Source: Crocinitomicaceae bacterium (GTDB lineage: Bacteria; Bacteroidota; Bacteroidia; Flavobacteriales_D; Crocinitomicaceae). From it: a stretch of 64,000 bases of DNA. Position numbers and translations under genes: made by a program. The notes under the pieces were generated by a model. It ran no database searches and had not been told where the DNA came from. It worked only from the letters and a program-made list of their open reading frames with translations. Position 1 is the first letter of the stretch, and every line of letters begins with the position of its first letter. Of this stretch, positions 52,622 through 61,790 are shown one piece after another. The stretch lies in assembly GCA_030830895.1 (NCBI GenBank), contig JAURMC010000014.1, positions 186,001 through 250,000 of the forward strand, given 5' to 3'.

Positions 52622-54004
52622 CTAACAACAATGTGATGGGCTTAATAAATCCATTACATTTTTTACCGGACTAAATACCTGAGAAGGAATTTCTACAAAA
52701 ACGGTATTCCAGTAATACATTGAACCGTTCCATAATCCTGGTTTTTCAAGATAGTATACAGTTTTTCCTAAATGGTTCTTTTTTACTGCCATGGAAAGGT
52801 CTTCCCGAACATACTGGGTTATATCTAATTTATTTCCCATTAAGTCATATGGTGAAATTGCCATCATTACTGGGTTAAAATGAGAACTTTCCGTAAGTTT
52901 AGCCAGGTGAATCGAATCAATTTGTGACTTTTCAACAATTTGCTTTGTTTTAACCCCATCGCTAGAAACCCAAAAAGGACCTCCTCCAGGCATTCCTTCG
53001 TTTTTCACCATACCGCAAACACGAAAGGGGCGGTGAAGCATCGCAGAAATATATTCCCAATTTATTGACTCATCAGTTTCATCTAACAGTTGAAAATCCC
53101 TGCTTATTTTCAGAAACTCAGAAATATTCTTTGTAGTATATGCATATAAAAACTTCGCTCGCAGATTCACTAATAATCCCCCGAGTAATCCCCATGCTTG
53201 ATTTACATGTTCATCTTTAACAGGACATTGAATGTTGTCGATATTCTTAATGAAAATAACATCCGATGATATGGTATTTAAATTTGAAACAATCGCACCG
53301 TGACCCGCCGGTCGCCTCAAATATAATCCAGATTGACTCTGAATTGGTTTCATAAATTCATCAAATACAAACGAATCGGTTTCAATAGATTGGGTACTAA
53401 AATCAATATCAAATGGAAAAGACATTAATACCTTGTCGCGCTCCGTAGATAATTGCTGTAAATGTTCTTGCTGAACCGTGAAATGAAATGATTCAATAGG
53501 TTTAAGTGCCTTTTTACCTTGCCTCAGATGACCCTCAAAAGGCGAAGCATTATTTTGATTAAACCTGTGAAAAGGAAACAAAGCCTTTGGTGTGTTAGAA
53601 AAATTTAATCCCTGAGGGCCCAATAAATAATCACAAAATGCCAATAAATCCAACGCTGGATCCTTCACTAATTGACGCCATGTTTCATTCATTTGGCTGT
53701 AAAATGCAAAGGACTCAATTTTACTTAAAAATAATCGAACCTCATCCCCTTGCTCATGCCCCATAGAACCCAAGAATTGCTGAAGGAAATCAAACATGCG
53801 GGAACCTACACCGGAAGCTGGAATAAAGAACGAAATGGACTCTTTGCATAAGACAAATTCTTCTTGGAACCTATTGATTTCTTTAGGAGTAAATCGCAGG
53901 ATTCCATTTCCAATCGTGCAAGCCTCAACGATATTTGGGGACGACAAAGAAGAGAACAAGCGGTTTCGCTGTTTATCAATCGCTTCATGTATATCCTTCT
54001 CCAT
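52622..54004 (-). CDS. DUF4301 family protein
   Basis: 460 residues, cytoplasmic. SISFFIPASGVGSRMFDFLQQF near residue 65 is a nucleotidyltransferase-like (GSGxGSRM) glycine-rich segment, and the end LWNGSMYYWNTVFVEIP is characteristic of DUF4301, a family common in Bacteroidota. A sugar-nucleotide-type transferase fold is plausible, but the reaction is unknown. It is convergent with the RND permease, one nt apart. Confidence 0.85.
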   Translation of the reverse strand: MEKDIHEAIDKQRNRLFSSLSSPNIVEACTIGNGILRFTPKEINRFQEEFVLCKESISFFIPASGVGSRMFDFLQQFLGSMGHEQGDEVRLFLSKIESFAFYSQMNETWRQLVKDPALDLLAFCDYLLGPQGLNFSNTPKALFPFHRFNQNNASPFEGHLRQGKKALKPIESFHFTVQQEHLQQLSTERDKVLMSFPFDIDFSTQSIETDSFVFDEFMKPIQSQSGLYLRRPAGHGAIVSNLNTISSDVIFIKNIDNIQCPVKDEHVNQAWGLLGGLLVNLRAKFLYAYTTKNISEFLKISRDFQLLDETDESINWEYISAMLHRPFRVCGMVKNEGMPGGGPFWVSSDGVKTKQIVEKSQIDSIHLAKLTESSHFNPVMMAISPYDLMGNKLDITQYVREDLSMAVKKNHLGKTVYYLEKPGLWNGSMYYWNTVFVEIPSQVFSPVKNVMDLLSPSHCC

Positions 54005-54031
54005 CCGAAATAAATAGTTTTACTTTGCAGT

Positions 54032-54805
54032 GTGAATTTAATCGTCGAAGGTATAAAATATCACTTACACGCCAAAAAACGGCAAGGAATTCATTCGCCT
54101 TTTGTTTATAAATTGGCAGATAAGGGTCTTCAATTAAACATAGAAAAAGAACACCATCATACTTTATTTTTATTTGATAAAAAACAGCGTACGGACCGAC
54201 GGAAATTGACGATAATCGATTTAGGTGCAGGTTCGAAAACCTTAGGCAATCAACGTTCAATCATTCAGATTCATAAAACCAGCAGCTCCGGTAAACGCTA
54301 TGGAACCTTACTTTATCGCCTGTGTAAACACTTCGAACCCGCGCGAATACTTGAATTAGGAACCTCCCTTGGCAGAGGAACCTTGGTCATGCATCTTGGA
54401 TATCAACAGTCAGAAATAATAAGCATTGAAGGTTCACCGGAAATCGCGGCTATTGCACGTGAAAACATGAATGAATTCGCCACGAATCCCAGCAACATTG
54501 ACTTGGTAGTAAGTTCATTCAGCGACTATTTATCAAATTTGGATAACAACACCTTTGACCTCGTTTATATTGATGGCCATCATGAAGGGGAAGCGCTACG
54601 CCGCTACCTTAACCAAATTATGCCACACACTCACGATCAAACGCTTTTCATTTTGGATGATATTCGATGGAATAAGGATATGTTCAAGGCTTGGAATCAA
54701 CTTATCGAAGATGAACGATTTCATGTGAGTATTGATTTTTTTAGAATGGGATTATTAAGTCGGCGACCAACACAGGCAAAGGAGCATTTTATTTTGACCT
54801 TTTAA
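54032..54805 (+). CDS. Class I SAM-dependent methyltransferase
   Basis: 257 residues. The N-terminus has the family's HAKKRQGIHSPFVYKLADKG segment, then ILELGTSLGRGTLVM (motif I), ISIEGSPEIAAIA (post-I acid), LVYIDGHHEGEALRRYL and FILDDIRWNKDM (motifs IV and VI-like). It resembles the O-methyltransferase-like group of Bacteroidota; substrate unknown. The start is GTG: the first ATG is far inside. A TACTTTG box 4 nt upstream suggests a nearly leaderless message. Convergent with the anti-sigma gene, overlapping by 4 nt. Confidence 0.82.
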   Translation: MNLIVEGIKYHLHAKKRQGIHSPFVYKLADKGLQLNIEKEHHHTLFLFDKKQRTDRRKLTIIDLGAGSKTLGNQRSIIQIHKTSSSGKRYGTLLYRLCKHFEPARILELGTSLGRGTLVMHLGYQQSEIISIEGSPEIAAIARENMNEFATNPSNIDLVVSSFSDYLSNLDNNTFDLVYIDGHHEGEALRRYLNQIMPHTHDQTLFILDDIRWNKDMFKAWNQLIEDERFHVSIDFFRMGLLSRRPTQAKEHFILTF

Positions 54806-55569
54806 TAAACCGGCTTAATCTGTTTTAACATGAATGAGGTATTCAGGCGTTTTGAATCCGATTTATTTTGTTTTTTCATCGATACGTCAGCTAACTCAAC
54901 CTGTTCCGATGCTAAACGTTTATCCCCCGCGGTCCACATGTAGGTATTATTTTTAGGAGCATTGCTTGCCATATTCCCCGTTACGAGCACAGCATCCTCA
55001 TCGGATCTAGATCCCCTTATGCTTTCCTGCTTTGCATCTTCGATTTCAATCGAAGCAATAGGAGCAGGTTCATCCATAACTTGTTCAATAGGTGAAACGG
55101 TGCTAATATCCTCGTAATCAAGTGGTGCAATAGGTTCTACCGTTGCCAGTTGAGGGTTTTGAGTTGGTTTAGGATTAGGTGCTGGTTTTGGGGCCTTCAC
55201 GTTCTTCGGAGATTGCTTGCTTTCAACCTTCACCAACTTTTTCTGTGGTGTGTTATCGACACCAAAATAATAAATCGATAAAAAAACTAACACCGAAGCG
55301 GCAACGGCAACGGCAGTAAATAAATTGAACATTTTTGGCCGCATATGCTGCACCGGTGCCTGTGAATACGTTTGATCAAATGTTTGATTTAGTGCATCCA
55401 ACACATGCGCTGGGGGATTTATAGGTAAGACTTCCTTGCTTCGTGTCACAAGTATCTTAACCTGCTGAAAACTAGATTCATCGGAACATAAATCCTCAAT
55501 TAAGGATTGCTCACTTGGCGTCAAATCGTTGTAATTTGACTTTAAAAATAAATCGTCTATCTGCTTCAT
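54802..55569 (-). CDS. Putative anti-sigma factor, single-pass membrane protein
   Basis: 255 residues. A cytoplasmic N-terminal helical region (about 1-80) precedes one membrane segment (about 84-104, LFTAVAVAASVLVFLSIYYF). Then follows a Pro/Lys/Ala-rich periplasmic tail (APKPAPNPKPTQNPQ) that ends without a recognised domain. Its gene starts 4 nt before the ECF sigma stop, the classic sigma/anti-sigma arrangement. The sequence is divergent from zinc-binding anti-sigma factors: no HxxxCxxC. Confidence 0.75.
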   Translation of the reverse strand: MKQIDDLFLKSNYNDLTPSEQSLIEDLCSDESSFQQVKILVTRSKEVLPINPPAHVLDALNQTFDQTYSQAPVQHMRPKMFNLFTAVAVAASVLVFLSIYYFGVDNTPQKKLVKVESKQSPKNVKAPKPAPNPKPTQNPQLATVEPIAPLDYEDISTVSPIEQVMDEPAPIASIEIEDAKQESIRGSRSDEDAVLVTGNMASNAPKNNTYMWTAGDKRLASEQVELADVSMKKQNKSDSKRLNTSFMLKQIKPVY

Positions 55570-56150
55570 CGTTCTGCGAGTTCAAACATTTTTAATTCTG
55601 CTGCCAATTTCTTTATGGCATAAAATAAGCGTGACTTTACCGTACCTTCATTGATTCCTACAATCTCTGAAATTTCTTTAATCGAAAGACCATCCATATG
55701 TTTTAGAACAAAAACCTCCCGGTGTTTATCGTCTAATTTTAAAAGTTCCTGATCCAATGCCACTTTAAATTCCCAATCAGTTACCGTCTGCTCAACGTCA
55801 TCGGCTCCACTTAAATGGTAATGACTATCAAGCCCATTACTGGTATTCTTTCTAACTTCATTCCGCTTAAACTCATTCTTGCATAAATTGGATGCAATGG
55901 TATAAACCCATGTTTTAAAATTGCGATTGGTATCAAACAAATGAGGCTGTGTAATAATCTTGGTAAACAAATCTTGAAGTAAATCCTGCGCACGAACTTC
56001 GTTGTACCAAAGTAACTTCAAAATATATCCGTAAAGCTTACCCGAGTAGCGCTTATACAATTCATTAAAGGCAGTCTTCTCCCCTTGACGAATCGCTAAC
56101 ATGAGCTCTTCATCAGAAAAATGAGAAAAACCTGACTTCAATCCTCGCAT
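55566..56150 (-). CDS. ECF RNA polymerase sigma factor
   Basis: 194 residues. Region 2 is AFNELYKRYSGKLYGYILKLL to NFKTWVYTIASNLCKNEFKR; region 4 is LDDKHREVFVLKHMDGLSIKEISEIVGINEGTVKSRLFYAIKKLA, a helix-turn-helix. It is followed by its presumed anti-sigma gene (4-nt overlap) and preceded 7 nt upstream by the secreted-protein gene 56158, so all three may form one operon. Confidence 0.93.
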   Translation of the reverse strand: MRGLKSGFSHFSDEELMLAIRQGEKTAFNELYKRYSGKLYGYILKLLWYNEVRAQDLLQDLFTKIITQPHLFDTNRNFKTWVYTIASNLCKNEFKRNEVRKNTSNGLDSHYHLSGADDVEQTVTDWEFKVALDQELLKLDDKHREVFVLKHMDGLSIKEISEIVGINEGTVKSRLFYAIKKLAAELKMFELAER

Positions 56151-56157
56151 GTGTATT

Positions 56158-57291
56158 TTAATTCTTTTGTCTGATTTTAATTTTTCTGCTTTCGATTTTA
56201 GACCGCTTTTCCTTGCTTTTATCCGTAGTTAATGTCTCAACGGTTAAAATCATGGGTAAGTAATTTTGCTTGAGTGCTACGATCGATTCATCTGGTTCAG
56301 CCCCACAATCCATGTAGGAAAATGAATCCATAAATTGCTCGTTCTTTTGAAGAATAAATTCATTGCTAAGTCTATTTGGGTATAAGAAAACCAATCCATT
56401 GGGTGCCAAATCCTCTTGGAATTGAACCAAGTAATCGCTAGGGATCGTCATCGAAAAGGCAAACTGTTTTGAAGGATTCACTCGAATTAAATCTCCGAGA
56501 TAGGTCACATCCACATTAGATTGCACAGGAACAGTATACCCTTTTTTCAACAGTAAGGCACGATACTGATTACTTTGTAATAAATCTAAAGAAACTACAT
56601 CAATAGTATTTCTGCGCAAAGTCAATTGTTCTTGAATGGCACTGTAAGTGTCCAAAGTACCATGTGTTATTAATGTGGTATGGTCCGGAACGGATTCTAT
56701 CAAATCATTACCATAACAGGTCATTGCATCGGGAATGATGTGTAGCGATTTAAACTTATCCAAGGTTTTTAAAACCATTAAGGTATCACCGGTAACCAAT
56801 GAATTTGCTAATAACAAGTTTAACCCATGCGGATGATTTGGATTTAAACGCAAGGCCTCTATAAGTTGAGGTGCTCTTTCGGCATTATAATTCCCCTGGT
56901 CATAATAAAGAATATTCGCTTCAATTTGCTCGGATAATGTTTGGGCAACCCCCTTTAATTTCACAACAGATTGTTGTAGTTGCATCTCATCGGCCTCGGA
57001 AGCGGAGCGCGAAGAAGAATTGCTTTTCACCTTCGCTTTACTAGACTTGTAGGTATCCACCTCTTTTTCAAAAGAACTTTTTTCCTGTTTTAACTTGGTA
57101 TTATCCGCACCTACAGCCCCGGATTCCTCGTCCTTGCTTCGTATAATAAACTGCGTACTGTCAAGTAATTCAGGTGATTTTTCTACGGAATTAAAATTAA
57201 TGCCATTAGAAATACTATTGGTTTGAGGTGGCTGAGCAAGCGAATGGACAGCAGCAAAAACTCCAAAAAATATAAATAAGTTTAGTTTCAT
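56158..57291 (-). CDS. Secreted/periplasmic protein of unknown function in the sigma operon
   Basis: 377 residues. Signal peptide about 1-19 (AAVHSLAQ), then a Ser/Lys/Glu-rich linker (about 25-100) and a tetratricopeptide-like helical segment (about 105-165, IEANILYYDQGNYNAERAPQLIEALRLN PNHPHG). The C-terminal beta/alpha part (about 170-360) has no catalytic motif I recognise. It is first in the operon with the ECF sigma and anti-sigma genes, so it may sense or be the target of that stress response. Confidence 0.7.
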   Translation of the reverse strand: MKLNLFIFFGVFAAVHSLAQPPQTNSISNGINFNSVEKSPELLDSTQFIIRSKDEESGAVGADNTKLKQEKSSFEKEVDTYKSSKAKVKSNSSSRSASEADEMQLQQSVVKLKGVAQTLSEQIEANILYYDQGNYNAERAPQLIEALRLNPNHPHGLNLLLANSLVTGDTLMVLKTLDKFKSLHIIPDAMTCYGNDLIESVPDHTTLITHGTLDTYSAIQEQLTLRRNTIDVVSLDLLQSNQYRALLLKKGYTVPVQSNVDVTYLGDLIRVNPSKQFAFSMTIPSDYLVQFQEDLAPNGLVFLYPNRLSNEFILQKNEQFMDSFSYMDCGAEPDESIVALKQNYLPMILTVETLTTDKSKEKRSKIESRKIKIRQKN

Positions 57292-57367
57292 AACAATTCA
57301 CTTTACATGCGTCAGCGGAAAAAGTTCATTTAACGAAGTTAAGTATTTACCTAAGACAAATATTATG

Positions 57368-57375
57368 TAAGTTTG
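57368..57375 (+). promoter_or_regulatory. Candidate -7 box (TAAGTTTG) for gene 57391
   Basis: Exact TAnnTTTG match 15 nt before the GTG start at 57391. Confidence 0.42.
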
Positions 57376-57390
57376 TGCGTTACGTCACCT

Positions 57391-58773
57391 GTGAAAAATC
57401 TAATATACTTTCTTAGTACCATAGCATTGCTCATTGGATTGGTTCCTTTGAATAGCTGCAATAAAATAAAAGGATTTTCAAAGGAAAACCTGACTTTTTC
57501 AGTAGACACTGTTGTGTTTGACACGGTGTTTACGACAGTTGGGTCGACCACAAAACAATTTAAGATTTATAATCCCTCGTCAAAATCAATTCAAATTGAT
57601 GAAATTGAGTTGATGGGCGGGGAACAATCTCCATTTCGCCTTAATGTGGACGGCATCCAAGGAACATTTTTGGAACAGATGGTTCTGGAGGGAAACGACA
57701 GTTTGTATGCGTTTGTAGAGGTGACGCTTTCGGCCAACGCACAAAACCAACCCTTGATTATTGAAGATTCGATTCGATTTAGAACCAATGGAAAGGACCA
57801 ATTTGTAAAACTCGCGGTGTGGGGACAAGATGCCTATTTTCATTATAAAGACTTGAATGAAGGAACATGGCCAAATGATAAACCCCATGTAATTTATGGC
57901 TATGCCGCTGTAGATTCTTCCAAATCGTTAACCATTCCAGCGGGAACAATCATTCACCTTCATAAAAACTCTATTTTATACGTATATAAAGGCGCATTGC
58001 ATGTTCAAGGAATGCAAAACAATGAAGTCGTATTTCAAGGAGACCGTTTAGAGGGGATTTATAGCAACGTGGCCGGCCAGTATTATGGGATTTATTTTCA
58101 TGAAGCGCTTCCTTCCACTATTGATTATGCAATTTTAAAAAATGGTACCGTTGGGGTGCATTTGTATCACGAAGACCCAAGTAATTCGGATTATACATTG
58201 CAAATAACCAATACTCGGATTTTTAATACAACAAGATACGGCGTGTTTATTTATGCGGGGGCTAAGGTTAAGGCTGAAAATTGCATCATTTCTAGAAACG
58301 AAAGCCATGCTTTATTGGTATTAGAAGGCGGAGATTTTAATTTTAACCACTGTAATCTAGTAGGTTATGGCGCTTCACAAGTACCTGCAGTGGGTATTAG
58401 TAATTACTTTTTCAACGCGCTTACAGGAGTTACAACCGTATCTTCCATCAACGAAGGGGTATTGCGCAATTGTATAATTGCGGGAAACTTAGATTATGAA
58501 TTGGCCATCGACACCTTAAATGCCCCTGGTGTAAATCTAAATTTTAATTTCACAAATTGTCTTATTCGCAGTGAAAACACCTACATCGATCCATTTTACA
58601 CGAACATTATTTGGAATGAAAATCCACTTTTTGAAAATACGGCACAGGGAGATTTTCTATTTCTTCAGAATTCTCCATTACATGGTGCGGGGATTAATAC
58701 CACGGTAGTTACTGATATATTAGGAAATTCAAGGAATAACCCACCAGATATTGGAGCCGTGGAACTCCCATAG
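57391..58773 (+). CDS. Lipoprotein with parallel beta-helix (right-handed)
   Basis: 460 residues from the GTG at 57391; the longer TTG form overlaps the promoter box. A signal sequence ends in the lipobox LNSC (Cys about residue 23). The N-terminal 25-155 is a beta-sandwich (FDTVFTTVGSTTKQFKIYNPS). The rest is a run of short strands with N-x-x-I/V-F turns (NTRIFNTTRYGVFIYAGAKVKAENCIISRNESHALLV), as in right-handed beta-helix proteins. The C-terminus NPPDIGAVELP is typical of such Bacteroidota surface proteins. Ligand unknown. Confidence 0.82.
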   Translation: MKNLIYFLSTIALLIGLVPLNSCNKIKGFSKENLTFSVDTVVFDTVFTTVGSTTKQFKIYNPSSKSIQIDEIELMGGEQSPFRLNVDGIQGTFLEQMVLEGNDSLYAFVEVTLSANAQNQPLIIEDSIRFRTNGKDQFVKLAVWGQDAYFHYKDLNEGTWPNDKPHVIYGYAAVDSSKSLTIPAGTIIHLHKNSILYVYKGALHVQGMQNNEVVFQGDRLEGIYSNVAGQYYGIYFHEALPSTIDYAILKNGTVGVHLYHEDPSNSDYTLQITNTRIFNTTRYGVFIYAGAKVKAENCIISRNESHALLVLEGGDFNFNHCNLVGYGASQVPAVGISNYFFNALTGVTTVSSINEGVLRNCIIAGNLDYELAIDTLNAPGVNLNFNFTNCLIRSENTYIDPFYTNIIWNENPLFENTAQGDFLFLQNSPLHGAGINTTVVTDILGNSRNNPPDIGAVELP

Positions 58774-58774
58774 A

Positions 58775-58803
58775 CAAAAAAAAGCTGCCTAAGCAGCTTT
58801 TTT
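58775..58803. terminator. Bidirectional terminator between 57391 gene and mdh
   Basis: AAAAAAAAGCTGC-CTAA-GCAGCTTTTTT. The flanking A- and T-runs make it work for both converging genes. Confidence 0.88.
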
Positions 58804-58820
58804 AAATTATCTATCACATC

Positions 58821-59759
58821 CTATGCATTCGCATTCATATTATCCAATACATCCATCACACTTTTAACCGCTTCTGCTGATTCATTAAGCAATGTTCTCT
58901 CCGCTGCATTCAAATCTAATTCAATGATTCGTTCAATTCCATTTTTACCCAAGACCACAGGTACACCGAGATAAATATCCTTTAATCCATATTCTCCCGT
59001 TAACCATGCACATACTGGGAAGATTCGTTTTTGGTCTCTTACAATCGCCTCCACCATCTGAGCTGCTGCAGCTCCAGGAGCGTACCATGCAGAGGTTCCT
59101 AGCAATTTAACGATCTCTCCGCCACCAAATTTAGTGCGCTCAATAATCTCATTCAATTTATCCTCTGCAATTAATTCGGTAACAGGAATTCCTGCGACAG
59201 TAGTATATCGAGGAAGTGGAACCATGGTGTCCCCATGCCCCCCCATCAATACAGCTTGAATATCTTTGGGTGAAACATTCAATTCCGTTGCGAGAAACGC
59301 GCGATACCTTGCGGTGTCTAAAACACCCGCCATTCCAAATACTTTTTTTGAATCAATTTTGGCATTTAGATAAGCACAATACGTCATTACATCTAATGGA
59401 TTAGAAACTACCACAATGATTGCATTTGGCGAATATTTGATCACATTCTCAGTTACTGTTTTAACAATTCCCGCATTGGTTGCGATTAAGTCATCACGCG
59501 ACATGCCTGGCTTTCGTGGTAAGCCCGAAGTAATAACCACTACATCTGAATCCTTGGTCATTCCATAATCATTCGTAGAACCAATCGTTCTTGAATCATA
59601 CAAATTAATTGGCGACGTTTGCCAAATATCAAGAGCTTTACCTTCGGCAAAACCCTCTTTTATATCCAATAATATAATTTCATTGGCAATTTCACGTGAA
59701 GCTAATACATCCGCACACGTTGCACCCACATTTCCCGCACCTACTACAGTAACTTTCAT
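58821..59759 (-). CDS. mdh: Malate dehydrogenase
   Basis: 312 residues, NAD-dependent oxidation of malate in the TCA cycle. MKVTVVGAGNVGATCADVLA is the Rossmann N-terminus; GLPRKPGMSRDDLI holds the substrate-binding Arg pair, NPLDVM a conserved turn, and MGGHGDTMVPLPR the catalytic His. LDH-like (MDH type 3) subgroup by length and motif. Monocistronic; shares a bidirectional terminator with the gene at 57391. Confidence 0.96.
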   Translation of the reverse strand: MKVTVVGAGNVGATCADVLASREIANEIILLDIKEGFAEGKALDIWQTSPINLYDSRTIGSTNDYGMTKDSDVVVITSGLPRKPGMSRDDLIATNAGIVKTVTENVIKYSPNAIIVVVSNPLDVMTYCAYLNAKIDSKKVFGMAGVLDTARYRAFLATELNVSPKDIQAVLMGGHGDTMVPLPRYTTVAGIPVTELIAEDKLNEIIERTKFGGGEIVKLLGTSAWYAPGAAAAQMVEAIVRDQKRIFPVCAWLTGEYGLKDIYLGVPVVLGKNGIERIIELDLNAAERTLLNESAEAVKSVMDVLDNMNANA

Positions 59760-59909
59760 AATTATTCTAAATTTACGATTTGTATTTTTTACATTGCGAA
59801 TTTACGATAACTGTATTAAATTGTAGCTTTACAAAATAAAAAATGTTTGCCAATTTCGTTAGGTCGAGGCAACGCCATTGAAAATAAATACGTTAAACGA
59901 TAAAAGCCA

Positions 59910-60479
59910 TTGGATACTGTAGAACTTAAAGAGTTGGTCGCAGCATGTGTACGAAAGGAGCGAAAAGCTCAACAACAATTCTTTAAGGCGTATTACGGAA
60001 AGATGTTTTCTGTTTGTCTCCGATATATAAAGGATCGAGACAGCGCACAAGAAGTAGTTCAAGATGGTTTTATAAAGGTCTTTGATAAATTGGAATTATT
60101 TGACTTCCGTGGTTCAATAGAAGGATGGATGCGACGTATCTTTTCTAATACTGCGATTGATGCCATTCGTAAAGCAAAGCGAAATCCATTTTTGTCTGAC
60201 CAAGACAATGACTTTCGTTTAGAAGAAGAAAATGCTTTGGAGGCGCGTGAGGAATTGCAAGCCTTGCAACTGAAGTACTCAGTTGCTCTTGAATGCATTA
60301 ATCGACTGTCACCAGCCTATCGAACGGTATTTAACTTATATGTGTTCGAGGAGTATTCACACAAAGAAATCGCTGAAATCCTTGGAATCAGCGAAGGAAC
60401 GTCAAAATCCAATTTAGCTAAAGCTAGAATGAATGTTCAAAAAATGCTAGAAAAAATGTATAATAAGATCCCACAATGA
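59910..60479 (+). CDS. ECF RNA polymerase sigma factor
   Basis: 189 residues. Region 2: AQQQFFKAYYGKMFSVCLRYIKDRDSAQEVVQDGFIKVFDKL to IEGWMRRIFSNTAIDAIRKAKR; region 4: RLSPAYRTVFNLYVFEEYSHKEIAEILGISEGTSKSNLAKARMNVQKML. The start is TTG: a stop lies in frame at 59901-59903 and the first ATG comes within region 2. The stop overlaps the next gene by 4 nt (ATGA), its presumed regulator. Confidence 0.93.
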   Translation: MDTVELKELVAACVRKERKAQQQFFKAYYGKMFSVCLRYIKDRDSAQEVVQDGFIKVFDKLELFDFRGSIEGWMRRIFSNTAIDAIRKAKRNPFLSDQDNDFRLEEENALEAREELQALQLKYSVALECINRLSPAYRTVFNLYVFEEYSHKEIAEILGISEGTSKSNLAKARMNVQKMLEKMYNKIPQ

Positions 60480-61708
60480 TGGACAAATTAGATCAAATAT
60501 TTAAAAATGCCCTAGATTCACAGTCTGAACCCTATGATCCAGCGGCTTGGGAGTCACTTTCGAATCGCCTCGATAAGCAACTGCCTCCTTCTTCCAATCC
60601 ATTTAAGAAATGGGGCCTTCCTGGTGCGGTATTGTTACTTGGAATTTCGCTTACCTCATGGTATGTTATGAATGCCTCTAATCCTGAACCACCTCAAAAT
60701 GCTCAAAAAACAGTTGCAGTGGAACCGTTAAAAAAGGATGATAACCCTCAAGAAATCCAAACTAGAACAACGAAAGAGCATTTGAAGCTTTCATTACATG
60801 AGGATAAAAATGCATCCCTTATCGATCAAAATGAAATAGTTACTAAGCTTACAGAGGAACAAGTTCCTGAGATTTCAATACCAACATTAAGGGATGCGGT
60901 GGTTGAACAAAATACTTCTATAACGTTTGACCAAATTAATGAACAGACACCGAAGGAACTTTTCTCATTTACTCCAATCGAACTTCCAGACTGCGCCGGT
61001 ATGTCCACGGAATTGAAAAATACTAACGGATTTGAGGTAATGGTGAAAAACGATTTGATGACACATTCGATACCTCCAAATACATCCATAATCATAGAAT
61101 TAGGTGCAGGAAACATTGAAATTATTGACCCAACAACCGGAGTAATTCTTCAAAAAACTCTGGTTAATAGCCCCAAAGGCGACCTTGTAGTTGATGAAAT
61201 GATTTATGAAAACGGGCTGCCTGTTCAAGCAATTCACGTGAAGTCAGATGCAAATATACAGTCTGTCCGTTATGGAAAACAGCAAACAGATATATCCAAT
61301 AAAGACATTAACTTGTATGTATTTGAAAAGGGTTCAAAATCGGTGCAAATCACATTAACTGATGACCGCGGTTGTACTTCTGAAATCCAAGGTATGATTC
61401 ATGTATCTGAAGAATATAATCTTTTGGCGGTTAACGCCTTCGAACCTACTTCACAAGACTCCCGTAAAAACACGTTTATGCCTTATGCATTAACGCAGCG
61501 AGCCACACCATTTCGCATGATTATTTTAGATCCAAATGATGGCGGTATTGTTTTTGAAAGTACGGATGCTACTTTACCATGGGATGGGATTGATCGTAGA
61601 TTTGGGAAAATGGGGGATTCAAACAAAGCTTATGTTTGGAAAGTAACCCTATCTGAACCAATCGCTGGAGAAAAATTAGAATACATGGGCACCGTAGTGC
61701 GGATGTAA
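60476..61708 (+). CDS. Anti-sigma-like protein fused to gliding-motility-type C-terminal domain
   Basis: 410 residues. The N-terminus (MDKLDQIFKNALDSQSEPYDPAAWESLSNRLDKQL) follows a pattern common in Bacteroidota membrane anti-sigma factors; one membrane segment at about 47-64 (GLPGAVLLLGISLTSWYV). The long periplasmic part ends with a gliding-motility-associated C-terminal domain (about 318-410: LLAVNAFEPTSQDSRKNTFMP, FRMIILDPNDGGIVFEST, WDGIDRRFG, KAYVWKVTLSEP, GTVVRM), which elsewhere is a T9SS type B export signal. Here the protein has a TM and no signal peptide, so the domain is probably used in place as a sensor or binding module. Overlaps sigma by 4 nt. Confidence 0.8.
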   Translation: MMDKLDQIFKNALDSQSEPYDPAAWESLSNRLDKQLPPSSNPFKKWGLPGAVLLLGISLTSWYVMNASNPEPPQNAQKTVAVEPLKKDDNPQEIQTRTTKEHLKLSLHEDKNASLIDQNEIVTKLTEEQVPEISIPTLRDAVVEQNTSITFDQINEQTPKELFSFTPIELPDCAGMSTELKNTNGFEVMVKNDLMTHSIPPNTSIIIELGAGNIEIIDPTTGVILQKTLVNSPKGDLVVDEMIYENGLPVQAIHVKSDANIQSVRYGKQQTDISNKDINLYVFEKGSKSVQITLTDDRGCTSEIQGMIHVSEEYNLLAVNAFEPTSQDSRKNTFMPYALTQRATPFRMIILDPNDGGIVFESTDATLPWDGIDRRFGKMGDSNKAYVWKVTLSEPIAGEKLEYMGTVVRM

Positions 61709-61733
61709 TAAATAAAGTAAAGAAATGTTAAGT

Positions 61734-61765
61734 AAGGATTATTCTTAGGGATAATCCTTATTTTT
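61734..61765 (+). terminator. Rho-independent terminator after the sigma/anti-sigma operon
   Basis: Perfect 9-bp stem AAGGATTAT/ATAATCCTT with an 8-nt loop, followed by ATTTTTG. The T-run also supplies the mutL -7 box. Confidence 0.72.
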
Positions 61766-61766
61766 G
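61759..61766 (+). promoter_or_regulatory. Candidate -7 box (TATTTTTG) for mutL
   Basis: Exact TAnnTTTG match 24 nt before the mutL ATG at 61791, overlapping the terminator T-run. Confidence 0.4.
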
Positions 61767-61790
61767 TTTAATCGCTCTTGCGAGATTCAA

